Positions 48,203-58,570 of a stretch of 64,000 nucleotides of DNA are shown piece by piece. The notes under the pieces are model-generated. The model saw nothing but the letters and a program-made list of their open reading frames with translations. It was not told the DNA's origin and ran no database searches. Where the stretch lies: positions 339,501 to 403,500 of the forward strand of contig JAEMWC010000024.1 of the NCBI GenBank assembly GCA_016490735.1, read 5' to 3'. Positions within the stretch are counted from its first letter, which is position 1. Every line of letters begins with the position of its first letter. The stretch comes from Pachyseris speciosa (Eukaryota > Cnidaria > Anthozoa > Scleractinia > Pachyseridae). The position numbers and the translations under genes were made by a program.

Positions 48203-51200
48203 CAATCCACACAGACCGTCTTTATTTGTGGCACTTTCTCTACAGCTATACCTTTAACAAAAGGTTGTTTTAACTTTAATTTTTATGGTTTCAGCACCTG
48301 CAACGCAGGCAAGGTTGTATGATATTGTTGATTTTGACAGACTGTAGTTATATACCCTATACAGCTAGCTAGTAAGTAGTTTGCAGGGAAGGTGATTGTT
48401 AGAGGGATGCAAATTTTTTGAGTCCCTAAGGGCCAAGCCCTACTAAAGAGAATCTTAAGCAAGGTGTGTGCAATAAGAAATTGTTGCCACAGTAAGAGTC
48501 CCCACACTAGCAAATGAAAAGATGTTAGACATACTGCTTGAGGTGGAAGTAGAAGCTGTTCACACTTACCAGATAGATCTAAAGGTGATAAATCTAAGAA
48601 AGGTATGTAAGTGTAAATGCTTCAAAAAGAGCCAAGATCAATCTAAACTAGATCAACTCAGGAAAAGGTCTGGGATCAGTCAGATTTGACTTTATTTAGG
48701 TCCATCTAAATTGGTAAGTGGAAACATCCCCAAAGACTAGGTTGAATACACTTCCTGTATCAGAAGTAATCCTGTCTTTGAAGAAAAAACTGCCTGACTA
48801 AGAATCCCAGCTCTTGGCAATGTAAAGATGTCATATATGGTATATGTTGAATTGACCCTCACAAGATGGCTGACTGGTTGTAATAAATAACTTATTATAA
48901 TTATTTATAACATTAAGTCAACCATTTCAATGCTGCCACAAAGCTCAAAATCCCCAGTTTTAGAGATTGCATTCAGTGTACTGTAACTTACAAAGCAACT
49001 TGGTTGTGTATAGACGTACTTACCCGTCGAATAAATCCTGTAACCAAGCCATAGAGGAGAAAAGAACAGTAATACATTAGTAAAACAGTATGCTAGTCTG
49101 TATGAAAAAATGTTGATTTGGATGGCACAACACAAGTTAGATTGAAATGACAGCATCTCTGCTTATATGTGGAATTGAAAGATATGCCGATGTCAACCAA
49201 CATTTATAAACATCTTTTCCTCCGGGGAAAATTGTTGGTAAGTGGTTTTGTCAACCCAAGCATGTAAAAGTTTACTTTACATGCTATATAATCATGTTCG
49301 CCTGACCCTTGATTCTAGGGTTTGATTTTCTAGGGATGTTGACAGGGGATATGCATTGAGAAGTATGGATACTTCAAACCTTTAAACCAGCTTCTCTAGG
49401 ACTAATTTGTTTAAATTTAGCTTTATGAGGAGAATAGTTGGGGAATGGAAGTCTCCCTCTTGACAATAGAGAAGCATCATCTGTGGCAGATTTTAAGTCC
49501 AAGGTTTCTACTTTTTTAACTCTTTGAATTTCTGTATATACATTGTACATTATACATTCTGTATATTAGTAGGTCTATAGATAGATTGGAGTTTCCTCCT
49601 AGAATGGTGCTGCAGCGCTTTTTGAGGATTCTTCCCATTTCAACACATTATCACATTTTTATTGTTGTTGTTGTTGAAATAAAACTGAATTAAAACTATA
49701 CAAGCTATGTACTCTCTTTGAATCATATGAAATTGAAGGAAAAAAGGTTGCTTTGTAAGGTCTTGCTCAAGATGACTTGGTGACATCATATCAGTAATTA
49801 ATGGTCCCAGTGTTGCTTAGCCTGCAAGCAAGCTCTCTACTGGGGTCTCACACAGGATTAATTTCAGGCACGAGTCGAGAGTGAAGCAAGACTAGTAGTG
49901 AGAGGATTGGGGCAGGGGTGAGAGAATGAGAGCTTGCCATGATGACTGGAGAATTTTCATTTCCCCTTCGCCTGGGCAAAGGGAAATGCCATAATGGCTG
50001 AAAAATGACATACTATCAATCATGATCAATGACAGCCTTGCTCGACCTGCCGCAAATTTTAAACATGGGGACATGTGGAAATAATATCAGAATTCACTCC
50101 CAAAAAGAAAGCCCAGCATGGAAGAAAAGTTCCTTTTTTTCCTCCGCTGAAGGGTTTCTGTTGACTCTGTGGTTCTTTTAAAGTTGACAAAAGTCCAATG
50201 CCAAAGCCAGGCCCATCACTTCAGAAAAGAAAATCTGTCTCAACCAGCTCAGCTCGGCTCGATGGTCAGTGTTGTCCTAGCAAAGCTTTGCACAACTTCA
50301 CAGTTTGTTAACAGTGAGATATTTCTCTGCATATACAAATAGATCAGTTGCTTAGCAGCTTATTGACAGCAAAATATTCCTCTGTATATGAAATGGGTTA
50401 GTTACTTTGCAGTTTGTTAAATGTGAAATATTCCTCTGTACATATGAATGGAGCAGTTACATGGGCATTCATAACTCAACTGCTACTTCATTAATATTGT
50501 AAGTTGCATGACAAGCAGTCTGGCAACGTCCCCCAGCCTGTGTTGTAATGCCCATTTCATTATTTCTTAGAAAATGAGCAATTAGAAATATGAAATATTA
50601 TAAATGTAGACTGTTCACAGTCCTCTATTTTTTCGTGAGATTGTCGAGATCAAGAGCGTTTTACCGAGTGTCAAATCTACTTAGGGGGTGGGGGACGATT
50701 TGGGAGGAAGCAAGAAAAATAAAGGGACTGTGATAACATCACTGCGACTCCTGTTCAGGGGTTGTGACAGGAATTTAATGCCTATCCTCATTTATTAAGT
50801 AACAAACTCCGCGTCTGATAAAAAACATGGCAAATGAAAATACCCAGACAGACATTTGATACATCAATGTCGCGTGATCTCAAAACATCGTTTTCCAATG
50901 GAGGCGGTGAACACGCATGCTCTCTCCAACACCAAAAAAAACAAAAAAAGGTTAAACCACCAGCTAAGAAGCCAGATATTTCTATTTTGTGTCGTATTTG
51001 TTACGTTGATTTTACGTCTTCTGGCAGATACCGTGTTTTTGCGGAGAATTTGTTTAAAATTCTGCAGAAATTGGAAGTACAGCACTCCCCTTGTCGACCT
51101 GCTTGGAAAGCATGTTGGAGTACTACAAAATTTAGTGTTGCCGTGAAAGTTAATACCTTTGGTTCAGTTGATGCCATTTAAACAATTTTCCCCTCATCTG

Positions 51201-53399
51201 AAAGGTTAAAACATCAACTTTTCAGAATCCGAGATGATTTTTGAATTGCTTTTGAAACAAAAGATCTGCCTTCGTGAAAGTGCTGTATTTCACCATTCAG
51301 TGACATGCAGTTACATTCCCCTTAGGTGTAAAAAACTTTATTCCTTCAATTCAAAATGTTATATACCAAAACAAACTACAAACAATGACGGTTACCACTA
51401 TCAGAACTGTTTTTGATGTAAGTTAAAGAGAAATCCAAAAGTTCTATTTGAGTATGTAACATTGTTTGCGAGTAAGAGAGAAATGACACTATGGTGAGTA
51501 TTAAATAAATTTACTGTTGCCGCGAAAATTAATATCTTTGGTACAGTTGATGCCATTTAAATAATTTTCCCCTCATCTGAAAGCTCAAAACATCTATTTT
51601 TCAGAATGTCCTTCAAGGCTTCGCTGGATTTCTCAAGACCCTTGGCTGTTATGCCAAAAGCGTTGTAGTTTACTTGCTCTTCCACAATGCTGCGAAGCCG
51701 GATGACCAGTGACCCCGCCATTTCTTTTGCAATGACAAAGCTTTGATATATTAAGCTTTTCCCGAAGCCAGTAGGTAGTACAGCAATCATCTTTGCCATC
51801 CAGCAAATGTTTCAACGCTTCTTCTTGTTTGTCCTTCAAAACTAAACCTCCAAGGCACTTAGTTAATCTGTCTAAAAATTGATTCCCTGCAGGCGAGAGC
51901 CATTTTTAGAACTGTCGACTTGTCAATGGCTTGTCACTGTAAGCCAACGTGTTGTCAACACAAATTAACCTCTATTGTTTAATGACCAATCAGATGGTTG
52001 CATTGCTGGAGCAACGCGCTCCTTGAACGCGAGTCGCAGTGATGTTATTATAGTCCCTCTATTTTTCTCGCGCCCCTCCCCCTAGAGATATGTAATCCCC
52101 GACGCCCGCTGACTCGGTACATTTGAAAATCAAGATGGACGCCATTAACGGTAAGACTCGCTTGATCTTGACAATCTCACGGAAAAATAGAGGACTGTGA
52201 ACAGTCTATTATAAATATTACTTTAGAGTTCATTAATGGCGAAGTATTCTTTTGTTTGTTTGAATGGATCAGTTACTTCAAAGTTTATAATTAAATGCAA
52301 AATATTCTTTTCTTCTCAAAAAACAAGAAAGAATTTTTACCGTGGCTGTAAGTTAGGAGGCCCTGCCAGGGTAAATTCCAACAAGCGACATGGCTCAACA
52401 AGTAGTGACAGTGCATAAAATGAAATTCCAACAAGAGACACCATTCCTGGCAAAATTCCGACAGTGATATCAAGACCAAGAATTAATTAGCAATTTAAAC
52501 ACCAACACAGATGATTTTAAAATTCAGGCAAGAGCGACATGGGACCCTCCCCTGGCAGAGCCTCACTTAGTGTTCTTTCCAAAATACAAGCAAGTCTTCC
52601 ATGTTACTTGGAACTGCTCATGCAGCTTGATTGAAAAATGGCTATAGAATTTCATACTTCTGATGGAGTTTAATCCATCACCTCACTGTCCTGCGGTTTC
52701 CGAGGAGGAAATGAAAATTCTTCAGTCATTACGGCAAGCTTTCCTTCTCTCGCCCTCACCCCAATCTTCTCGCTGCTGGCTTCTTTTGTCACTCACGCCC
52801 GAAACAATTCTCACATGAGACGCCAATAGAGAGCTTGCTTGCAGGCCAAGTGTTGCTAGGTAACAAACAGGTCTTCAGGATGCAGGCAAACACAGAGATC
52901 AACCAAGAAATACATTTTGATACAAAAACATTGCATAATCATCACACTAAACAATGGTAATAGGACTGAGTGGAGTCCTATTCGGTCTGTAATCATACGA
53001 GTGATTTGCAAAATCAGACAACCGCGAAGCGGGAGTCTGATTTGGTAATCACTAGTATGATTACAAACAGAATTGGACGACACAAAGTTCTGTTACCAAT
53101 TAATCAAAACTATGACAAACTTAGAGAAACGAACTAGCCGTCGGTTGAGTGTTAAACGGTTACACATAGTTATGAATTCTGAAAAACAATAGTTTACTCA
53201 ACAAAATGCACAACAACAGCGCGCGCAAAATGATGCATACTTTTTAATTACAGAGAAATGATGCATAAACTGTCCTATTACACTGTCCAATTACAAGCAT
53301 GACGCATACACTGTCCTATTAGTGCTCAAATCGGGTTGCTGATGACCAATCGCGTTCGAGAATTTTGTTATAGTTTTGATTAGTAATGGTAATAGGACT

Positions 53400-53444
<45 letters not shown>

Positions 53445-56400
53445 TGGCCGAGTGTGTAGCGTGAGGCTGATTTGAAATCATGAGCACGATTACCCCGAAT
53501 TGTACGACACGAAGTCCGATTACCAATTAATTGTGTCAATAACAAAATGCGAGAAACTCTAGTGGTCAACTTTTTTAATTGTAAAATGTATATTTGTACA
53601 AAATAACCAACGGAAATTGTTGCTATTTTACAAAGCGCGAAAATTGACAACTGACACGACATGGCAGCCACTGCTCAACATACCCAAATAAGGGAACTGT
53701 CTGATTTGGCCTGTCCGATTACAAGTGTTTGTAATCGCACAGCTCAAATCGGACAGTTTGGACCTGAAGCAGTCAATTAAGACACAAATAAAGGCTGTTA
53801 CGAACCAATCACATTCGAGCATTTTGTTATTGACACAATTGAAGGGCTGGGGGCATAAACTGCCTATGTGTAATTTTCGGCCGTTTTTTTAGTTCGCTTG
53901 GATTTGTCCAAATTTTTGCATGTGAACTGCATTTTGATTCAAAAACATTGTCCCGTATTTTTTTCACCGATTTCGTTTTCGTTTTCAAGAAATAACGTAT
54001 GCAAAAAAAAAAAAACACCTAAAACTCCACATAGGCAGTTTATGCCCCCAGCCCTTCATATGGTGGAGTATGCTAATTAACAATGCCCAAGGGTATTCTT
54101 TGAGTGAAAGACTAAGCGCCAAATGCTCGTAACCGATTTAAGAGAACACAGAATGTTTCTGTTCAGTTAGACGTAATGCGCAATGTGTCGTTTTTGCTTA
54201 ATCATAACACTCGACAAGCTCGCTTGGCTTGGCACGAAAACAGTGCACAATATTCGTGGTTGACTTAAAGAAAAACAGCACACAGTAGCCTTGGTTAATC
54301 TCAGGTCAGCACGCAAAGATTTTGTCTGACCTGAAAACAGCACTCACTCCGAAGAGATTCAGGGTTATTGTTGGGTTTAGGTTGGACTTAACATTAGGGT
54401 TAGAGCGTTGGCTAGGGCTAGGGATAGGGTTAGGGACATGGTTAGGGTTAGTGTTGATGTTAACATCAACGCTAGCGTTAAAGTGCAGTTGTTTGAGTCC
54501 GAATCAGCTTGACTTTGACAGAAATACTTAACTCTTTTGTGAGATTAACTTGGCTCCAAAACGTAAAAAAAATTTGCATGAAATTCAATCCCTTTATCAC
54601 GCGTGATGGATTGTTTCATCACAATGAATGTAGTCGCGCACAAATGTTTATCTCACGTGAGAATACTTTTTGCTGTAGTTTATTAGCCTCCATAGAAGCA
54701 AAAAACCGAGGCAATCAACCCAAAAGTGATTTATGTGTTAAAATTCGGCAGCGTGTTTACCAAATATTCATTCTCACTTGTTCATCAGTCACGGATATGT
54801 TACGAACCACCAAGCGCGGATGTTACAGCAGTTCACCGGTTTTGCAGAGGTTGTGGGTTCGAATCCCGTACAAGCTTTTTTTTCGTTTTGTTTTGTTTTT
54901 GTTTTTGCTTTTTTTTTTGGTTCCACTACTGCTTAAGTTGTGTTCATAACTGCGGCGATCGTTCACATTATCATCCATTGTTTACATACATCTGATTCAC
55001 ACAGACGAATCGTGAGGAGTACCGCTTAATATTGCTTTGAATGTTTGCCGTGCGCGCCAATGCAACTTTTCCATGGATTGTGTTCAAGATACTCATCAAA
55101 AATGGGCAGACTTCACTTCGTGCCGAATGAATTCTCGGTAGCCTTTCCAAAGTTCGACCAACTATTTCATGGCTAACAGTAAAAGCAAGCTGGGATTTCA
55201 TGTCACGAGTGGTTTCAAAAAATGTGCTCTTCAAAATTAATGAACAATGGAAACCTCGGTGCAGCAGCTAGACAGTTTTCAAAGTCATTTATAAGGTAGA
55301 GTTTTTACTGGAAACAAGTAATAATCTGCCCCAACCCACCGCCCCCCGCGAGAGGTGTTGACTTCAGACAGCGCCCTCTTTGACCGCAATGAATTCTGGG
55401 ATCATTGTCTGCTCCAAGTGCGAAGAACAAGACTCTTCAAACATACACTTTTCGCCTATAAGTCCAAAAACCACTCTCGCTTTCCCAGCTTTTAGCACCG
55501 CAACCTTTGAGAAATGGACCAAGACTAGCAACGACGCGCCACTTTTGAGACGAGAGTTGTTTTCAGACTTTTTCCGCCTGGCTTCTACTCTGCACTCCAA
55601 AACGCTAATATCTCATTGTGATTTGGTAAGCACAGAGAAAACGCTAACTGAATTCTTTCAGAAGCGTTAAGAACTTGCGGATCTCCAGACTTTTCATGAC
55701 GTCTTTCGATCACCAGGCGGGAAGGCAAACCGATAATGCAGTTAATACGTAGCGATCCGCAGCTCCAGCACTCACGTAAGTTTCGTATCCGATGAGCTTA
55801 ATCGATGTTTTAACCGCCAAATTTATAGTCTACGTCACACTATCAAACATTCCTTTCTACCTGTCAATCATTTCACGTCCAGTTTTAGTTGTACTCTTCA
55901 CAAATGTTCACATAATTCACATATGAATATTAATACGGTACGCATACAAATGAGCTTAACTTCAATTGAAGGGCTGGGGGCATAAACTGCCTATGTGTAA
56001 TTTTCGGCCGTTTTTTTAGTTCGCTTGGATTTGTCCAAATTTTTGCATGTGAACTGCATTTTGATTCAAAAACATTGTCCCGTATTTTTTTTCACCGATT
56101 TCGTTTTCGTTTTCGAGAAATAACGTATGCAAAAAAAACACCTAAAACTCCACATAGGCAGTTTATGCCCCCAGCCCTTCAATTAAGCCTATAACAAGTA
56201 ATACATAACTGTGAAAACCAACAAACTATAAGTCAAGTACGTTAAGCTGAGGATGGGGTGTATAACGGGAGAATTAATCTCATAAATGCAGCAATAATTT
56301 TATTTACACTATGAAAAACGGCAGTTGGTGGTGAGAAAAGTTTGCTCCAGATGTGAATTAATTGTAATGAATTCATGACAGATTATTGTCATATTGAATA

Positions 56401-56862
56401 CGGAATTTGATTCAACTAAGTGATTTGGTGAGCAACCTCGATCGTGAAAAGTGAAATCAAATAAAACAAAGTACAGATGTTGAATAGCTGACATTCAAAC
56501 ATACCCAGTCGGATACTTTTGTCGTCGAAGCTAATGATTCGATCATGATAAGCCTCGCTCGAACCTTGATACTCGACATCAGAACGAATCGGAGCATAGC
56601 TTGGGGGCGCAACTGGAGCGGTCGGTTGTGGTTGGTACGGATTCGGCGCTAAACCTGCTGGCTTTCCACCGGCTACAGCATTATCGTATGACGGCGGAGG
56701 GGGGAACGCAGGGTTGGGAATAGTTTCCACTGGTGGTGGATAAGCTGCTTGATTCGAGTAACCGGACCCGTAGTTGAACGCTGGTGGTGGGTACTGATTC
56801 AGCTGTTGCTGGGGTGGATATGGCGCAGTATTGCTCGGTGGATACGGCGGGTTCGACGACAT
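42687..56862 (-). CDS. Lifeguard/TMBIM-family (Bax-inhibitor-1-like) membrane protein, 12 exons
   Basis: Exons on the minus strand: 56862-56505, 49037-49024, 48089-48025, 47380-47327, 46547-46497, 45887-45848, 45137-45100, 44112-44067, 43857-43816, 43716-43618, 43360-43313 and 42836-42687; 334 residues, all GT-AG and in phase. Residues 1-100 are Pro/Tyr-rich (PPYPP, PPPAFNYGSGY), as in GRINA, FAIM2 and TMBIM1. Then SFDDKSIR leads into about seven hydrophobic helices (VFGVLMLQLLTTVGAICLFI; YVIFLVLYFVLVCC; AGMIVIGGLLALVFVAFLAYD). The end has DVQLVMGGRKYELSPEEYIF, matching the family's DTQL..GG...SPEEYI motif. Members sit in Golgi, ER or endosomal membranes, influence calcium leak and protect against cell death. 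Intron 1 is about 7.5 kb, and exon 2 is only 14 nt. The exact subfamily is not resolved. Confidence 0.93.
42912..43031. repeat. MITE inside one copy of a ~110-bp tandem duplication
   Basis: Ends GGGTCCAGTTGCTCAAAGCA and CTTCGAGCAACTGGGCTC are inverse copies, with GGTTAGCACTAACC inside at both ends. It splits a sequence that occurs intact next to it (GGGTTCTTTTGCACACCAGG, near 43122). The flanking unit with AGGATAACAGTGTGCCT recurs near 43033 and 43140. Confidence 0.65.
45279..45460. repeat. Tc1/mariner (pogo-like) MITE
   Basis: TA-flanked ends TACAGTGGATCCTTGATTTC and the inverse of TACAATGGAACCTCGATTTA. The interior holds ATAACGAACAA-type repeats. Lies in an intron of the TMBIM gene. Confidence 0.65.
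46973..47277. mobile_element. MITE with AAGCCTGGTTCACACTTGT ends
   Basis: Inverted ends AAGCCTGGTTCACACTTGT and ACAAGTGTGAACCAGGCTT. Both halves also carry runs of GCATAAGC/GCTTATGC that can pair. Resembles the outer element at 11952-12465 in design (CCTGGTT ends, AAGCATAAGC arms) and may be a cousin. Confidence 0.75.
48150..48200. repeat. (AAT)n microsatellite
   Basis: Uninterrupted AAT trinucleotide run of about 48 bases in a TMBIM intron. Confidence 0.95.
50834..51181 (+). pseudogene. Cys-containing ORF fragment in the nested element
   Basis: A frame of about 115 residues carries a Lys-rich stretch (KKQKKVKPPAKKPD) and then ILCRICYVDFTSSGRYRVFAENL. The CxxC and spacing resemble ZAD- or treble-clef-like N-terminal zinc domains, but later zinc ligands are not obvious. 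I cannot name it. It could be a degraded exon of the element's original protein. Confidence 0.35.
51557..51860 (-). pseudogene. RecQ-like helicase fragment inside the nested element
   Basis: On the minus strand KDKQEEALKHLLDGKD is followed after a frameshift by MIAVLPTGFGKSLIYQSFVI, which contains a Walker A motif (TGFGKS) in the context usual for RecQ-family ATPases. A small deletion follows, then VEEQVNYNAFGITAKGLEKS, like motif Ia and after. No DEAH box or later motifs remain. It is a short decayed N-terminal piece of a helicase-like gene. Confidence 0.65.
52952..53842. repeat. Two tandem copies of a ~430-450-bp unit made of nested palindromes
   Basis: Units at about 52952-53384 and 53385-53842 each begin with a palindrome running from GGTAATAGGACTGAGTGGAG to its rough inverse. 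An inverted-repeat-flanked spacer follows (AATCAAAACTATGACAAA and its inverse in unit 1; TGTGTCAATAACAAAATGC and its inverse in unit 2). Both spacers carry ACTGTCC/CTGTCCGATTACAA-type sequence and a CCAATC(A/G)C(A/G)TTCGAG block. Confidence 0.65.
53841..54057. mobile_element. MITE, copy 1 of a near-identical pair
   Basis: Inverted ends GAAGGGCTGGGGGCATAAAC and its reverse complement, with about 30 bases of perfect terminal pairing. By eye it differs from the copy at 55968-56180 at only a few positions plus the length of one A run. In TMBIM intron 1. Confidence 0.9.
54361..54475. repeat. Degenerate TTAGGG (telomere-like) repeats
   Basis: Scattered TTAGGG and variants (TAGGGTTAG, TAGGGATAGGG, TTAGGTTGG) over about 110 bases, consistent with an old interstitial telomere-like tract in TMBIM intron 1. 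Confidence 0.65.
54780..54990 (+). mobile_element. Degraded tRNA-derived SINE (same group as 9140-9440)
   Basis: B box GGGTTCGAATCCCGTACAAG is intact, followed by a T-rich stretch and then GTGTTCATAACTGCGGCGAT, which matches the body of the SINE at 9140-9440. The A-box side is badly diverged. Confidence 0.65.
55389..55670 (+). CDS. Doubtful 93-aa ORF in TMBIM intron 1
   Basis: The ATG at 55389 (MNSGIIVCSKCEEQDSS) is open to TAA at 55668. Composition is fairly protein-like and the area is more GC-rich than its surroundings, with a CxxC near the start. No family is recognised, and a comparable antisense ORF exists at 55364-55600, so it may be chance or a decayed transposon exon. Confidence 0.2.
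   Translation: MNSGIIVCSKCEEQDSSNIHFSPISPKTTLAFPAFSTATFEKWTKTSNDAPLLRRELFSDFFRLASTLHSKTLISHCDLVSTEKTLTEFFQKR
55968..56180. mobile_element. MITE, copy 2 of a near-identical pair
   Basis: Same element as 53841-54057 (ends GAAGGGCTGGGGGCATAAAC and its inverse), 213 bp, about 1.9 kb away in the same intron. Flanked by TTCAATT-like sequence on both sides (ttcaattGAAGGG and CCCTTCaattaa). Confidence 0.9.
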
Positions 56863-56979
56863 AGCCAGCTGTCGGACTAGGAACGTTTACGGCAGAGAGG
56901 ACCAGTTGATAACCCTTCGCGGATTGCGAGAAAATACGGCAGACTGAAGTCGCCAGGTGCTGCAGCTCCATTTAGCTCA

Positions 56980-56995
56980 TGACGTAAGTCACGTG
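56980..56995. promoter_or_regulatory. CRE-like site and E-box upstream of the TMBIM gene
   Basis: TGACGTAA (56980-56987) and CACGTG within GTCACGTGGG (56990-56995) lie 118-133 bp upstream of the start codon on the minus strand. The first resembles ATF/CREB sites, the second bHLH E-boxes including the TFEB-type. Function is inferred from sequence and position only. Confidence 0.4.
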
Positions 56996-57170
56996 GGTTC
57001 AAGTATTACGACACGTTATAGGTCCGCAAACACACATCAGTGAAGCAGAAAATTGAACAGACACTGAATGGAAAGCTATATTGAAAAAGAGTAATAATGT
57101 GTAGTTGAAAATACTTTAAAAATATACTGACAATTTGCATGGTTACAGCCTCCAATTTTTCGAGTTCAGG

Positions 57171-57413
57171 GCCCAGTTGTTCAAAGCATGATTAAGCTAA
57201 TCACGCCGGGTTAGAGTGAGCATTGAGTCCAGTATAGTTTCTGTTCAATAACAACGTATCTAAAGCTTTTCACCCTTAGGTTTTGAATGGAATTTAACTT
57301 AACCTTAAGCGTAAACATTGATTTAAAAAGACCTTCTCAAAGAGCGAGATGAAAACTTTCTAATACTGGGTTAGCGTTAATATGCTTTCGAACAACCAGG
57401 CCCAGATTAATAC
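57171..57413. mobile_element. MITE upstream of the TMBIM gene
   Basis: Inverted ends GGGCCCAGTTGTTCAAAGCA and the inverse of GGGCCTGGTTGTTCGAAAGC, with TTAACTTAACCTTAAG in the middle. Looks related to the element at 42912-43031 (CAGTTG(C/T)TCAAAGCATG ends). Confidence 0.7.
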
Positions 57414-57583
57414 CGATTTTCCTAATTTCCTTCCTTCAAACTTTTTCCCGTCGGCCTGAGGCTGTTCCGCTTGGAAGAAACGACACAGTAGAATGGAATC
57501 CCTGCGGTTGCCAGTGATCAGAGTGTTTCAATACGCTTTGAGTTGGCAATCTGTATCATTATATATGAAAGAAGAGGCTAAAC

Positions 57584-57992
57584 TACTCCCGGGGGAGTAC
57601 TCCCAGAAAAATTGGGTGGCGGTGTGCGGCTCGCTTCCTGAAACCCTTACCCCATTTCAGACCAAAATCTGCGATTTTCCCTACCCTATTTCAGACCTGA
57701 CTAAAAATTTGATACCCTATTTCAGACCTATTTCACGTACACAGTTGGCTTAAACATAATTAAAAGACAAAAAAGAAGGGCTTTTGTTGATGATCTTATC
57801 GGCTAAAGATGAAGAAGTAGCTTCTTCTAAAAAAAACATACCGAATTCAAGACAAGAGCGCGCACAAACCATACCCTATTTCAGACAAAAATGGTCAAAA
57901 TGGATATTTCAGACCAAAACGACTAAACAAACCATACCCTTTGGGGCCGCACATACCTATATAGCTCATATAAGGCAGTACCGCCCGGGAAA
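57584..57992. repeat. Repeat rich in ACCCTATTTCAGACC blocks
   Basis: Begins CTACTCCCGGGGGAGTACTC and ends near GCCCGGGAAACTACTCC. Inside, ACCCTATTTCAGACC-like units recur irregularly at least four times. A second member starts at 63868 in the opposite orientation. Confidence 0.6.
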
Positions 57993-58570
57993 CTACTCCA
58001 CCTCGTTTTCAATTATCTCTCAAGAAAGAAGACAAGAAACAACAACATTATAATTAAAGCGTTGGCAATTAATCGGATCAATTGAAATCATGGTCTCTGG
58101 CCTGTACAGATTCTTGGTACAAAAGGAAAATTTAAAGCTCAAGCATGCTCCGTTATCGTGGCAACATCACTTCCGGAAATGGTTAAAGCGAAAGCTAAAC
58201 GTGTAAACTTTTCGCCTTGCAGTCATCACATCCCAGACAGTCCGACCAGGGGAGTTGCTGACAAATTTTAATTTTACAAAATGTCAGAAAAATAAAGAGG
58301 TTATTTGTTTTAATCAGTTTTCACCAATTGCCATAAAGGGTATTTAATGTGACAAGTTGTTACCCATTTGTACAATATTGTTTATTTGAGTAAACTAAAG
58401 TACCCCGGGTGTGTGAAATGGCATGCAGCATCGCACGCAACCGGCTCAGTAAAAAATTTGCATCATGCCTTTCCATCCTGACCCTAAGACGACGAGCAAT
58501 CGCTAGATTACGGAACCGATCTCTTTAATTAGGTGCATAAACAGTTTTTTTTTATCTAGTTTATGGCAAA
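57993..58570. other. Gene-free stretch, nothing recognised
   Basis: Mixed-composition sequence between two repeats. No exon, promoter signal or repeat identified. Confidence 0.3.

Larger units (their letters stand above)
50607..52208. mobile_element. Nested TIR element carrying helicase-like and Cys-containing fragments
   Basis: Inverted ends TAGACTGTTCACAGTCCTCT on both sides, with arms of about 155-190 bases continuing through AACATCACTGCGACTC. TTATAAATG (50598-50606) and TTATAAATA (52209-52217) flank it as an 8-9 bp target-site duplication. The interior has a minus-strand helicase-like fragment (51557-51860), a plus-strand Cys-containing ORF (50834-51181), and two direct copies of a ~90-bp block containing GTTGATGCCATTTAAA (near 51165 and 51545). 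Confidence 0.75.
49818..52848. mobile_element. 3.0-kb Mutator-like element with long terminal inverted repeats
   Basis: The 9-mer AGTGTTGCT flanks the element directly (49809-49817 and 52849-52857) as a target-site duplication. Inside are long inverted arms: TAGCCTGCAAGCAAGCTCTC on the left, and on the right a sequence whose reverse complement begins TGGCCTGCAAGCAAGCTCTC. The arms stay alignable for about 150 bases, through GAATTTTCATTTCC. A 9-bp duplication with long arms points to Mutator-like elements. 50295-50470 holds about three degenerate ~60-bp tandem units around AAATATTCCTCTGTA, with another near 52260. A second element is nested at 50607-52208. Confidence 0.75.
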
